From Exilibacterium tricleocarpae (GTDB lineage Bacteria; Pseudomonadota; Gammaproteobacteria; Pseudomonadales; Cellvibrionaceae): a stretch of DNA of 64,000 bases. Both the position numbers and the translations under genes were made by a program. The notes under the pieces were generated by a model. It had not been told where the DNA came from. It searched no databases and was given only the letters and a program-made list of their open reading frames with translations. The stretch covers positions 48,569 to 112,568 of the forward strand of contig NZ_ML660109.1 of the NCBI RefSeq assembly GCF_007004655.1. Direction: 5' to 3'. Shown in pieces: positions 8,199 to 16,221 of this stretch; positions within the stretch are counted from its first letter, which is position 1, and each line of letters begins with the position of its first letter.

Positions 8199-9515
8199 TT
8201 ACTGTTTTGTATAACGTTCACTGGTGTCTGTGCTTGTAGTCTTGTGTTGGTCCAGCAATCCCTCCATAACGAGCGCATCACAAATTGCCCGTAGATGCAG
8301 TATGCCTATAGGAGGTAGGTGCATACAGGCGCGATCTTTAAATTGCACCAGAGCGTGAGAACCGCTGCTCAACTCGCTCGCCAGCCGCCGGATGGATTGG
8401 CGTAGCAGCGGCATTAAATGCAGTTTGTAGCGCGACTCCATATACGTGATATCCAGGCGATGGTAGCAAAGTAACTGGTCGATAACCAGTCGTAACAGCT
8501 GCCCTTGCTCGTCCAGTGAGTAGCTCCCGATCACCGGCGATTCGCCGTTGCCGACCTTGTGGCAGTAGGTTTGCGGGTCCGGTTCGTTGCGCTGATAAGT
8601 TCTGCCCAATTGACCATAGGCACCGGGGCCCAAGCCCAGTAAATCGGCGGCATTGCTGGCGTTGTAGTTCAGTAGTGTGCGGCGCAGGCGATAGTGGCGC
8701 TGCGCCACCGCGAGTTGATCTTTCGGCAGCACGAAGCAATCGTTGCCGAGCACCCGGTAACCGTTGTTGCGCAGGGCGTTAAACAGCAGCGTAAAGTGAT
8801 CCTGCAGCTCGCTGCTGTTGGCGCAGGCAGTGGCCAGAGGGTCCCAGTGGTAGTCTTCCAGCGCGTCGCATAGATAGACCCGTTCGAATTGCAGGTGAAT
8901 GATGGTGTCGATGAGGTGGCGCAACTGGTGGGGTTTTTGCGCGTGGAAGCCATAGACGAGTTTTATTCCAATACTGGCAAAGCCGTAGTCCCGCAGCGCC
9001 CGTATGCGCTGGGTCAACACGGGAGCGACATCGTCCAGCTTCGAGGACAGCGCCGCCGGGGGCAGGGTGACCAACAACTGGTTAAACCCCAACCCCTTCA
9101 ACAGGGCAACCTGTTCCTCTGTGGTCTGAAAGATATCGACCTCGGCGCAATATTCATGGCTGTCACCCGGCAGCAGGCGGAAATGGCTGCCGAGCTGATG
9201 CATGGTGGCGGTCAGGTCGCCGAGGCCGAAGTCATTGAACGGGTTGCGCCACATAAGCTGACTGACCGGCCGCTGGCGGAGGTTGTGGGGTTGGCTGGCA
9301 ATTTCCCGGCCCAGAGCGCCCGCCAGTGCCGGGGGGAGTTCAGCGCCGCGCGCTTGCAGTGGAATATTGATACAGATCGCCAGCGGCGCGATATTCAGTG
9401 AACGGTCGCTGTCGGCGGCCCGGGGCGTCGGCCAGGGGGACTGGTTCAGCAGCGCGGGGGAGGGGTAGCTGCCGCTGGCTGCTCGGGTGGCATGACTTTC
9501 AAAAGCTGCTGACAT
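8199..9515 (-). CDS. HemN-like protein lacking the radical-SAM cysteine motif
   Basis: A 438-residue protein that aligns with oxygen-independent coproporphyrinogen III oxidase along its whole length: 'PLAICINIPL' (residues 44-53), 'SQLMWRNPF', 'EVDIFQTTEEQVALLKGLGF', 'IGIKLVYGFHAQKP' and 'ADLLGLGPGAYG'. In real HemN the first block continues with CxxxCxxC, which binds the catalytic [4Fe-4S] cluster. Here no cysteine follows, and the SAM-binding GGGTP motif is replaced by 'RNPFN'. The enzyme therefore cannot do normal radical SAM chemistry. The frame is intact, so it is a maintained degenerate paralogue rather than a fresh pseudogene. Position beside anr is the usual hemN place. It may bind haem, a porphyrin or a partner protein (inference). 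Confidence 0.85.
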   Translation of the reverse strand: MSAAFESHATRAASGSYPSPALLNQSPWPTPRAADSDRSLNIAPLAICINIPLQARGAELPPALAGALGREIASQPHNLRQRPVSQLMWRNPFNDFGLGDLTATMHQLGSHFRLLPGDSHEYCAEVDIFQTTEEQVALLKGLGFNQLLVTLPPAALSSKLDDVAPVLTQRIRALRDYGFASIGIKLVYGFHAQKPHQLRHLIDTIIHLQFERVYLCDALEDYHWDPLATACANSSELQDHFTLLFNALRNNGYRVLGNDCFVLPKDQLAVAQRHYRLRRTLLNYNASNAADLLGLGPGAYGQLGRTYQRNEPDPQTYCHKVGNGESPVIGSYSLDEQGQLLRLVIDQLLCYHRLDITYMESRYKLHLMPLLRQSIRRLASELSSGSHALVQFKDRACMHLPPIGILHLRAICDALVMEGLLDQHKTTSTDTSERYTKQ

Positions 9516-9522
9516 GGTTTCC

Positions 9523-9631
9523 GGAGTATCTTGGGTTTTGGAGTATCTCGGGTTCTGGATTATCTTGGTTCTGGAGTAGCTCGGCTCCGGATGATCGCGG
9601 TTCGAGATTATCCCGATTCGAAGCTATCTTG
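9523..9631. repeat. Degenerate tandem repeat, 16-17 bp unit, about 7 copies
   Basis: Units of the type GGAGTATCTCGGGTTCT follow head to tail, drifting from left to right. The array ends 8 bp from the start codon of the leftward HemN-like gene, so it forms most of that gene's 5' leader. Confidence 0.85.
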
Positions 9632-9684
9632 TTATGAAATCCCAGTAGGCGGCTAAAGAGTAAGTCCGGGGCTCTGCGGGAGGC

Positions 9685-9698
9685 TTGATACAGATCAA
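9685..9698. promoter_or_regulatory. Perfect Anr/FNR box
   Basis: TTGATACAGATCAA matches the consensus TTGAT-N4-ATCAA at every defined base. It lies 170 bp from the HemN-like start (leftward) and 112 bp from the histidine kinase start (rightward), so either or both could be controlled by the Anr protein encoded at 7336-8109. Confidence 0.85.
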
Positions 9699-9809
9699 AC
9701 AAGCGCGGAATTGCCCGTTTGCGCAGTGCCGGTCGACCGCAAAGCCGGATCGCGTCTACACTGAAACTCAGAGTCTTCACGGGTTATCACAGGTACAGAT
9801 ATCAACTTT

Positions 9810-11204
9810 ATGCATGCGCGACTGCAAGCCACACTGGCCGACTTTCTCAATGCCGGGTTGGACCCTCAAGCCGTTTCGCCTGTGGCCTTGAGACAGTACC
9901 GCACGGTCAATACCTGCGCGGCGATTGTCTGTGTGGCGAGCCTGATTTTTCTCTGGCGGGCCTGGCAGTGGGACATCCTGCCGCGCATGCTGTCGCTGGG
10001 ATACTGCACCTTGACGGCCGGGGCCGGTCTCTGGATGTTGCGCCGGCGCACAGGTCCGGCATTGGCCGCACACCTCGTTTTGAGCGGTGTCTTCGTCGCC
10101 ATTTGCCTGGGGGCCTACAGCAGCGGCGGGATTGGCCGGGTGGTGGCCGGCTGGTTCTATATTGTGCCGATGCTGGCCGGGCTGATGCTCGGGGCCCGGG
10201 CCTGCTTGCACTGGGGGGTAGCGACAGTGCTGGCGATTGTCGCGCTGCTGGCGCTGGAGAACCTGGCCGGGCCACTGGAAGACATGACGCCGATCCGGTT
10301 TCGTCATAGTCAGGATCGATTACAGCAGGTTGTTCAATTAGTTACGATTATACTCATTACACTCAGTTACCTGCGCCAGGTACAGCAGTCGGAGTCGGCC
10401 CTGTTGGGTATCATCGAGCGCAACAATGAGGAAATCGCCGCCCGTATCCGGGCCCAGGAGGAGGCCCAGGCCGCCAATCGCAGCAGAAGTGAATTTCTTG
10501 CCAGTATGAGTCACGAATTGCGCACCCCCCTCAATGCGATTATCGGCTTCAGCCGCAGACTGGTGCAAAAATTGGAGGCCGGGACTGAGGTCGACCCGCA
10601 AAAAACCGATATGGCCCTGGTCAGCATTCACCGCAACGGTCTAATTTTGCTGAATTTTATTAACGACCTGATAGCGATTGCCAGGGCTGAGTCGGGCGGT
10701 GTCGTGTTGAATTACGGCAGCGTGGAATTGACCCGGCTGGTGATGCAGGCGCTGGCGCGGGTTGAGGCGCAGGCCCAGGCAGCCGGACTATACCTGCGCA
10801 ACCAGTGCCCGGCCGATATGGTGATTGAGGCCGATGCGGGTCGACTCAGGCAGGTGTTCGACAACCTGCTCAGCAATGCGGTGAAATATACCGATAGCGG
10901 GGGTGTGGTGGTTACCTGTGGCTCCAGCTCCCGTTTTGGCAGCGGCGAGGGAGTGGCGGTTAGCGTGCGCGACAGCGGCTGCGGTATTGCCCCGGAGCAA
11001 CAGCCCTATCTGTTCGAGAGCCATACCAACATCGAAGCGCCGATGACCCGGGCAGGGGCGTCCAGTGGGCTGGGGCTGGCCCTGAGCCGGCGCTGGGTGC
11101 AGCTCCACGGCGGCACTATCGAGGTAGTCAGCGAACTCGGCGAGGGTACAGAATTTATCGTTCATCTGCCGCGCAAAAAAAGCGTCCCGCAGAACCCGCT
11201 TTAA
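9810..11204 (+). CDS. Membrane sensor histidine kinase
   Basis: A 464-residue kinase. Residues 30-190 contain about six membrane spans and no evident periplasmic sensor. A short coiled segment leads to the dimerisation/phosphoacceptor domain with 'MSHELRTPLN' (His235). The ATPase domain has the N box 'DNLLSNAVKY', the G1 box 'VRDSGCGI' and the G2 box 'SSGLGLAL'. There is no receiver domain and no response regulator next to it, so its partner is elsewhere. It is divergent from the HemN-like gene across the Anr box, and might be induced at low oxygen. Confidence 0.9.
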   Translation: MHARLQATLADFLNAGLDPQAVSPVALRQYRTVNTCAAIVCVASLIFLWRAWQWDILPRMLSLGYCTLTAGAGLWMLRRRTGPALAAHLVLSGVFVAICLGAYSSGGIGRVVAGWFYIVPMLAGLMLGARACLHWGVATVLAIVALLALENLAGPLEDMTPIRFRHSQDRLQQVVQLVTIILITLSYLRQVQQSESALLGIIERNNEEIAARIRAQEEAQAANRSRSEFLASMSHELRTPLNAIIGFSRRLVQKLEAGTEVDPQKTDMALVSIHRNGLILLNFINDLIAIARAESGGVVLNYGSVELTRLVMQALARVEAQAQAAGLYLRNQCPADMVIEADAGRLRQVFDNLLSNAVKYTDSGGVVVTCGSSSRFGSGEGVAVSVRDSGCGIAPEQQPYLFESHTNIEAPMTRAGASSGLGLALSRRWVQLHGGTIEVVSELGEGTEFIVHLPRKKSVPQNPL

Positions 11205-11255
11205 GTGCCTCCGGCGCCTGTTGCCAGCGGTCTGTCGGCAGTTTCCCGCCCCGGT

Positions 11256-11957
11256 TTATGGCAGCGAGGCAAAAAACGCCGGCACCACTTCGGTGGCCGG
11301 GCCGTAATCCTGCCGGTCGAATTGCGAGCCGCTCAGCGAGGGCTCCAGGTTCAGTTCGACCGTATGCGCGCCGCAGGCGCTCGCCAGTTGGAAAAAACCG
11401 GCGGCGGGATAGACGTTGCCGGAGGTGCCAATGGCCACGAACAGGTCGCAGTTGCTCAACGCCGCCTCGATTTCCTGCATAAACAGCGGCATCTCACCGA
11501 ACCAGACCACATGGGGGCGCAGCAGGCCGGGCCGGTTACAGCAGGGGCAGGCGCGGGCGCTGTCGATATCTTCCCGGCACGGGTAGAGCCGGCCACTGGC
11601 GGCACAGCGCACTTTGAGCAGCTCGCCGTGCATGGCGAGTACGTTTTGGCTGCCGGCCCGTTGGTGCAGGTTGTCGATATTTTGGGTGATGAGGGTGAAG
11701 TTGCCGGGAAACGCCCGCTCGAACTCGGCCAGTGCCCGGTGTCCGGCGTTGGGTTGAATATCCCCCAGCAGGTGTTGGCGGCGGGCATTGTAGAAGCGGT
11801 GCACCAGGGCGGGGTCGCGTGCAAACGCCGCGGGGGTGGCGACGTCCTCCACCCGGTGGTTTTCCCACAGACCGTCGTTGGCGCGAAAGGTCCGGATACC
11901 CGACTCGGCCGAGATACCGGCGCCGGTGAGGACGACGACAGAGCGAAAGCGCCCCAT
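11256..11957 (-). CDS. cobB: NAD-dependent protein deacylase (sirtuin)
   Basis: A 233-residue class III sirtuin that removes acetyl or succinyl groups from lysines using NAD. '[14 protein letters not shown]' is the NAD-binding loop, '[12 protein letters not shown]' the second NAD motif, and '[10 protein letters not shown]' holds the catalytic His. Four cysteines ('RCAA', 'YPCRED', 'CPCCNR') can form the zinc site. The start codon overlaps the stop of trhP as TGATG, implying translational coupling with the upstream tRNA hydroxylase gene. Confidence 0.95.
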   Translation of the reverse strand: MGRFRSVVVLTGAGISAESGIRTFRANDGLWENHRVEDVATPAAFARDPALVHRFYNARRQHLLGDIQPNAGHRALAEFERAFPGNFTLITQNIDNLHQRAGSQNVLAMHGELLKVRCAASGRLYPCREDIDSARACPCCNRPGLLRPHVVWFGEMPLFMQEIEAALSNCDLFVAIGTSGNVYPAAGFFQLASACGAHTVELNLEPSLSGSQFDRQDYGPATEVVPAFFASLP

Positions 11958-13267
11958 CAGAAATGCCTGATCAGCATGGCATAGCCGCCATCGCCGCCCA
12001 GCGTAACCCCGTCCGGCAGTGGCAGTGTGACCCGGTGACCGGAGCCCGGGGCGACCTCGATGGCCTGACCGCGGTTGTTTTCCATATGTTCCACCCGCAG
12101 TGGCAGATTGCCCGCCGGGGTAATCAGCTCCAACTCATTACCCTGCTCGAAGCGGTTTTTCACCTCCACTGCCAGGGTGCCGCGGGCCGGGTCGCAACCG
12201 ATTATCTCACCGACAAACTGTTGTTGCAGGTTGTTCGAGACGCCTTTCTCATAGTTTTGGAACTCGCTCGGCACATGGCGACGATAAAACCCCTCGGTGT
12301 AGCCGCGGTTGGCCAGGTGTTCGAGTTGGCCCAGCAGGCGGCGGTCGAACGGCTGCCCCGCGAGGGCGTCGTCGATGGCCCGGCGATAGACCTGAGCGGT
12401 GCGGGCGGCGTAGTAGTGAGACTTGGTGCGACCTTCGATTTTCAGTGAATGGATGCCCATCCGCACCAGCCGCTCAACGTGCTGCACGGCGCGCAAGTCC
12501 TTGGAGTTCATAATGTAAGTGCCGTGCTCGTCTTCATAGGCGGGCATATACTCGCCGGGCCGGCTTTGCTCCTGCAACAGTACCGGCGCCGGCGGCTCCC
12601 AGGTTTGCGGTGCGTCCACGGCAATCAGGTCGCCGGTTTCGGTCTCCCTGGCGGCGTGGGCGTTGTACTGCCAGCGGCAGGAGTTGGTACAGGCGCCCTG
12701 GTTGGAGTCCCGGTGGGTCATATAACCCGACAACAGGCAGCGGCCGGAATAGGCGATGCAAAGGGCGCCGTGGACAAACACCTCCAATTCCATCTCCGGG
12801 CACTGCTGGCGGATTTCCTCGATTTCGTCGAGCGACAGTTCCCGCGACAGTATCACCCGCGATATGCCCTGCCGGTGCCAGAACCTGACCGTGGCGTAGT
12901 TGACGGCATTGGCCTGTACCGACAGGTGCACCGGCATCTCCGGCCAGGTCTCGCGCACCAGCATGATCAGCCCCGGGTCCGACATGATCAGGGCATCGGG
13001 CCCCATCTCGATCACCGGCGCCAGGTCCCGCAGATAGGTGCGCACCTTGTCGTTGTGGGGGGAGAGGTTGCTGGCCAGGTAGAATTGCCGGGCGTCGCGG
13101 TGGGCCTCCTCGATAGCGGCCGCCAGGTTTTCCAGTTTGTTGAATTCGTTGTTGCGCACCCGCAGGCTGTAGCGCGGCTGGCCCGCGTAAACGGCATCGG
13201 CGCCGTAGGCGAAGGCGTAGCGCATACTCTTCAAGGTGCCGGCGGGGGACAGCAGTTCGGTGGTCAT
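11957..13267 (-). CDS. trhP: Prephenate-dependent tRNA uridine(34) hydroxylase TrhP (U32 family, YegQ)
   Basis: A 436-residue member of the U32 'peptidase' family. '[20 protein letters not shown]' is the family start, and '[20 protein letters not shown]' with the following 'GACTNSCRW' gives the four cysteines of the iron-sulfur site. The C-terminal part has a beta-rich domain ('[11 protein letters not shown]'). The length and the '[15 protein letters not shown]' block match YegQ rather than the shorter UbiU/UbiV pair. TrhP makes 5-hydroxyuridine at tRNA U34 independently of oxygen and in parallel with TrhO. It is first in a two-gene unit with cobB. Confidence 0.9.
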   Translation of the reverse strand: MTTELLSPAGTLKSMRYAFAYGADAVYAGQPRYSLRVRNNEFNKLENLAAAIEEAHRDARQFYLASNLSPHNDKVRTYLRDLAPVIEMGPDALIMSDPGLIMLVRETWPEMPVHLSVQANAVNYATVRFWHRQGISRVILSRELSLDEIEEIRQQCPEMELEVFVHGALCIAYSGRCLLSGYMTHRDSNQGACTNSCRWQYNAHAARETETGDLIAVDAPQTWEPPAPVLLQEQSRPGEYMPAYEDEHGTYIMNSKDLRAVQHVERLVRMGIHSLKIEGRTKSHYYAARTAQVYRRAIDDALAGQPFDRRLLGQLEHLANRGYTEGFYRRHVPSEFQNYEKGVSNNLQQQFVGEIIGCDPARGTLAVEVKNRFEQGNELELITPAGNLPLRVEHMENNRGQAIEVAPGSGHRVTLPLPDGVTLGGDGGYAMLIRHF

Positions 13268-13503
13268 GGCCTAAATCTCAGGGGCTTAAAAACGGCGCTA
13301 TTCTACTGTAGTTTGGCGCGGTTTTCAGGTGCCGCCCAGCGCTTTGCCGGCGCCGGGCCCGCGACTGGTATGGTGGGGCAGTCAATCCTGTGCTATTAAA
13401 TGATAGACGCCACCGAGTGGTATTGAGCGTCAGTTGGGTAAGGTAGGTTGGCGGACCCGAAAATGGGTTGGTAGCGGTAATATGTCATGGTAATAATAGT
13501 CAC

Positions 13504-14604
13504 ATGATGGATTTAGAGCGCGAGAATCGGCGTTTGCAGAGCACGGTCAATAATCTGCTGGCGCGAATTGAAGAAAACCATAAAATTCAGCAGCATTATC
13601 ACGATTTCGAGTTCCAGTTGCTGGCGTGCACCGGTCTGCAGGAGTTACTGCAGCACCTGCTGGTCGATGCCAGACACTATTTCGAGTTGGACGCCGTGAG
13701 CCTGGTGCTGCTCGATCGCGATTACAGCCTGCGCGATCTGCTGAGCAAACTGGAGATCCCCCCCTTTGACAACAATCTGCAATTGCGTAACAGCGAGGAT
13801 TTTTTCAATGTCATGTATCCCCGCCCGCCTGCGGTGAAACTGGGTAGTCTCGATGTGCTGGCCGCCTCGCGCTTGTTTCCGGGGCTGGATCGTCTCGGCA
13901 GCGCCGCCTGTCTGCCGCTGGTGCGCCGCGGGCGTTTTATCGGCGGACTGCACTTCGGCAGCCTGTCCAGCAACCGGTTCAGCGCCGACAAGGCGGCGGA
14001 TTTTGTTTTTCACCTGGCCTCCATTGTGGCCCTGTGTCTCGAAAACTGTATCGGCCGCGAGCACCTGCGCCGCCAGGGGCAGGTGGATATGCTGACGCAG
14101 GTTAAAAACCGCCGCAGTTTTACCCTGGAATTTGCCAAGGAACTGGAGCGCGCGGAACGCGGCGGCGATCCGCTGACGTGCATGTTTGTCGATATCGATC
14201 ATTTTAAGAAAATCAACGATAACTACGGTCACCAGGTTGGCGACCTGTGTTTGAAACGGGTGGCGCAGGCGGTGCACAAGCAACTGCGCAAGACCGACCT
14301 GTTGACCCGCTACGGCGGTGAGGAGTTTGTCAGCGTATTGCCGCGCTGTCAGGCGGCGCAGGCCGAGCAGATCGCCGAGCGCATTCGCGCAGCGGTCGCC
14401 GAGATGGAAGTCCTCACCGACGATCACCGGCATATCTCCGTGACCGTATCGGTCGGTATGTCGACCTGGCGCCCGCTCGGCGAACGGGCGGCGGACCTCG
14501 AGCACCTGGGCAAACAACTGTTGTCACAGGCGGACAAGGCGATGTACGCCGCCAAGCGCGACGGCCGCAACCGGGTATGCAAACTGGCCTTCAGTCAGGT
14601 TTGA
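13504..14604 (+). CDS. Diguanylate cyclase with DUF484/GAF-like sensor
   Basis: A 366-residue protein from the preferred ATG at 13504 (TTG at 13468 is also open). A coiled coil 'LERENRRLQSTVNNLLARIEE' (given in part) leads into a DUF484/GAF-like domain to about residue 190. The GGDEF domain follows, with 'CMFVDIDHFKKINDNYGH' for metal and substrate and an active 'YGGEEF' loop. The product inhibition site RKTD sits exactly five residues before GGEEF, so the enzyme can be feedback controlled. It makes cyclic di-GMP. A ComFB-type protein, a family reported to bind cyclic di-nucleotides, is encoded 1.2 kb away. Confidence 0.9.
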   Translation: MMDLERENRRLQSTVNNLLARIEENHKIQQHYHDFEFQLLACTGLQELLQHLLVDARHYFELDAVSLVLLDRDYSLRDLLSKLEIPPFDNNLQLRNSEDFFNVMYPRPPAVKLGSLDVLAASRLFPGLDRLGSAACLPLVRRGRFIGGLHFGSLSSNRFSADKAADFVFHLASIVALCLENCIGREHLRRQGQVDMLTQVKNRRSFTLEFAKELERAERGGDPLTCMFVDIDHFKKINDNYGHQVGDLCLKRVAQAVHKQLRKTDLLTRYGGEEFVSVLPRCQAAQAEQIAERIRAAVAEMEVLTDDHRHISVTVSVGMSTWRPLGERAADLEHLGKQLLSQADKAMYAAKRDGRNRVCKLAFSQV

Positions 14605-15397
14605 GTGCCGCCGGTGGCTGCCGGGGTGGATTGGCGGCCGGTGCTCGCTCGGTAAACTGCACCAGGTAGCGCTTCGGCCAGAGTTTCCCGGTGACCCAAA
14701 ATGCCTGTCGTTGCGGGTCGTAGGCGATGCCGTTGAGCACGTTGTTGTGGTCCGGGGTTACCGTTTTGCGCCGCAGGCGCGACAGGTCCGCCTCCGCCAC
14801 CACCTGGCCGTCGGTGGGATGAATTTTCAAGATTGTGTCCTGTTGCCAGACATTGGCCCAGATAAAACCATCGGCGTATTCCAACTCGTTGAGCTGATGG
14901 CGGGGGCGTTCGCCGTGCAGAATCCGCAGCCGGCGCACCGGTTCGAAAGTGGCCGGATCGCGCCACACCAGTTGCTCGCTGCCGTTGCTCATAATCAGGT
15001 GAGTGCCGTCGTGGGTGAGTCCCCACCCCTCGCCGGTGTAGTGGAAGGTGTTTAACACCGTGAAGTCGTCGGGATCGAAAACCAGGGTCCGACCGGCTTT
15101 CCAGGTCAGCAGGTAGAGTCGGTTCTGCAGCAGCGTGAGACCTTCGGCAAACAAAGAGCGCGGCAGTCGCTGGGTTCGCACGACGGTGCCGGACTCGAGC
15201 TTATAGGCTGCTATCCATGATTTACCGTACAGACCGCTGCTGGCATAGAGCCGATCGCCGGCAATCTCCAGCCCCTGGGTAAAGAGCCCGGGGTTCTGGG
15301 CCTGACTGTCGATAACGGTATAGGACAGCGGCGGCGCGGCGGCGGCGCACAGACAGCAGCCCAGCCAGACGCCAAGCAGTGGAAAGCCTCTCGCCAT
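14591..15397 (-). CDS. Exported glutaminyl-peptide cyclotransferase
   Basis: A 268-residue protein with a signal peptide (residues 1-21) and the five-bladed beta-propeller of the plant/bacterial glutamine cyclotransferase family: 'NPGLFTQGLEIAGDRLYASSG' (in part), 'EGWGLTHDGTHLIMSNGS', 'LNELEYADGFIWANVWQQD' and 'VLNGIAYDPQRQAFWVTGK'. It turns N-terminal glutamine of peptides into pyroglutamate in the periplasm. It is convergent with the diguanylate cyclase gene and the two 3' ends overlap by 14 bp. An AGGA ribosome-binding site precedes ATG. Confidence 0.92.
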   Translation of the reverse strand: MARGFPLLGVWLGCCLCAAAAPPLSYTVIDSQAQNPGLFTQGLEIAGDRLYASSGLYGKSWIAAYKLESGTVVRTQRLPRSLFAEGLTLLQNRLYLLTWKAGRTLVFDPDDFTVLNTFHYTGEGWGLTHDGTHLIMSNGSEQLVWRDPATFEPVRRLRILHGERPRHQLNELEYADGFIWANVWQQDTILKIHPTDGQVVAEADLSRLRRKTVTPDHNNVLNGIAYDPQRQAFWVTGKLWPKRYLVQFTERAPAANPPRQPPAALKPD

Positions 15398-15843
15398 AGT
15401 GAATCCTGTGGCAATTTCTGGTTTGAATCGAATGGTATTACGTAGGGTAAAAAAGTGCTATTCGGGCCAGGGTAAGGGTAAGGGCTGTGTATATTGGCAA
15501 CGGTGCCTCTTCCGGTGGCACCTCCTCCGGTGGCACGGTGCGGGGACGTAACTTCAGTTGCGTCCCCCTAGAATGGTGCCACTCCCTCTCCTAGAGGCAC
15601 CCGTCCGGTGTACTGCGGTGTTCTTTATCTTTCCAGCGACGTTAGAGGGAGTGACAGATGTCACCTGGCATACCGTGCCGGTGAAAGCAGTGCAATTTGA
15701 GGGTGGGGTGGTTCCCCGCACCGTGCCGCGGGAAGTGGTGCAGGTTGAGCGTGGGGTGGTTCCCTTCGAGGGGGACGCAACTGAAGTTACGTCCCCGCAC
15801 CGTGCCGCGGGAAGTGGCGCAGGTCGGTGGAGCGCGTCGTGGA
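15398..15843. repeat. REP-like element with 36-bp perfect inverted repeat
   Basis: Bases 15534-15569 are the exact reverse complement of 15769-15804 (36 of 36), separated by 199 bp. Each arm contains the inner dyad GGGGACG...CGTCCCC. Within and beside the right arm, a block of about 48 bp beginning ACCGTGCC...GGAAGTGG...GTGGGGTGGTTCCC is repeated, and near 15503-15540 a GGTGGCAC motif recurs. There is no open frame. The arrangement resembles the REP/BIME sequences mobilised by REP-associated tyrosine transposases; no transposase gene is in the window. Confidence 0.8.
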
Positions 15844-16173
15844 CTAGGCTTGCTCCTCATCGTCGGCGACTTTTTGTCTATCGCGGCTGACGACGTAGTC
15901 GATAGCCTGCTTGACGGCGCTCTGGATTTTCTCCTGCATGTTCTGCAGCTCCAGCGGAGACATAAAGAACGTCAGGTCGACATCGTGGCGTACATAGCGC
16001 GGCGGCAGTCGGTTGAGGGCGACACAGGCGACATCGGCGAGAAAGTCCAGATCGGTTCGGGATCGCTCGTTGGTGAGGGTGATTTCTTCCAGCACCAGAT
16101 GCTCGTAATAGTTGTGGACCTGGTCCACCCCTACCCGTGGTTCATGGCGTCGCCGCCCCGCGTTCAACAACAT
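15844..16173 (-). CDS. ComFB family protein
   Basis: A 109-residue protein. 'VHNYYEHLVLEEI' and 'LADVACVALNRLPPRYVRHD' are the core signature of ComFB (late competence protein) domains. Members of this family have been reported as cyclic di-nucleotide receptors, so a role as c-di-GMP effector is plausible here, given the nearby diguanylate cyclase. The C-terminus is acidic and helical. AGGAGA lies upstream of the ATG at a good distance. Confidence 0.85.
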   Translation of the reverse strand: MLLNAGRRRHEPRVGVDQVHNYYEHLVLEEITLTNERSRTDLDFLADVACVALNRLPPRYVRHDVDLTFFMSPLELQNMQEKIQSAVKQAIDYVVSRDRQKVADDEEQA

Positions 16174-16221
16174 TGGCTCAGTCTCCTGGCTGCTACCCTA
16201 TGGGTAAGTGTAGTCCCAACC

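Noticed and set aside
11205..13399. Long rightward open frames opposite cobB and trhP
   Set aside because: They mirror strong leftward genes in GC-rich DNA and have no family resemblance; typical antisense shadows.
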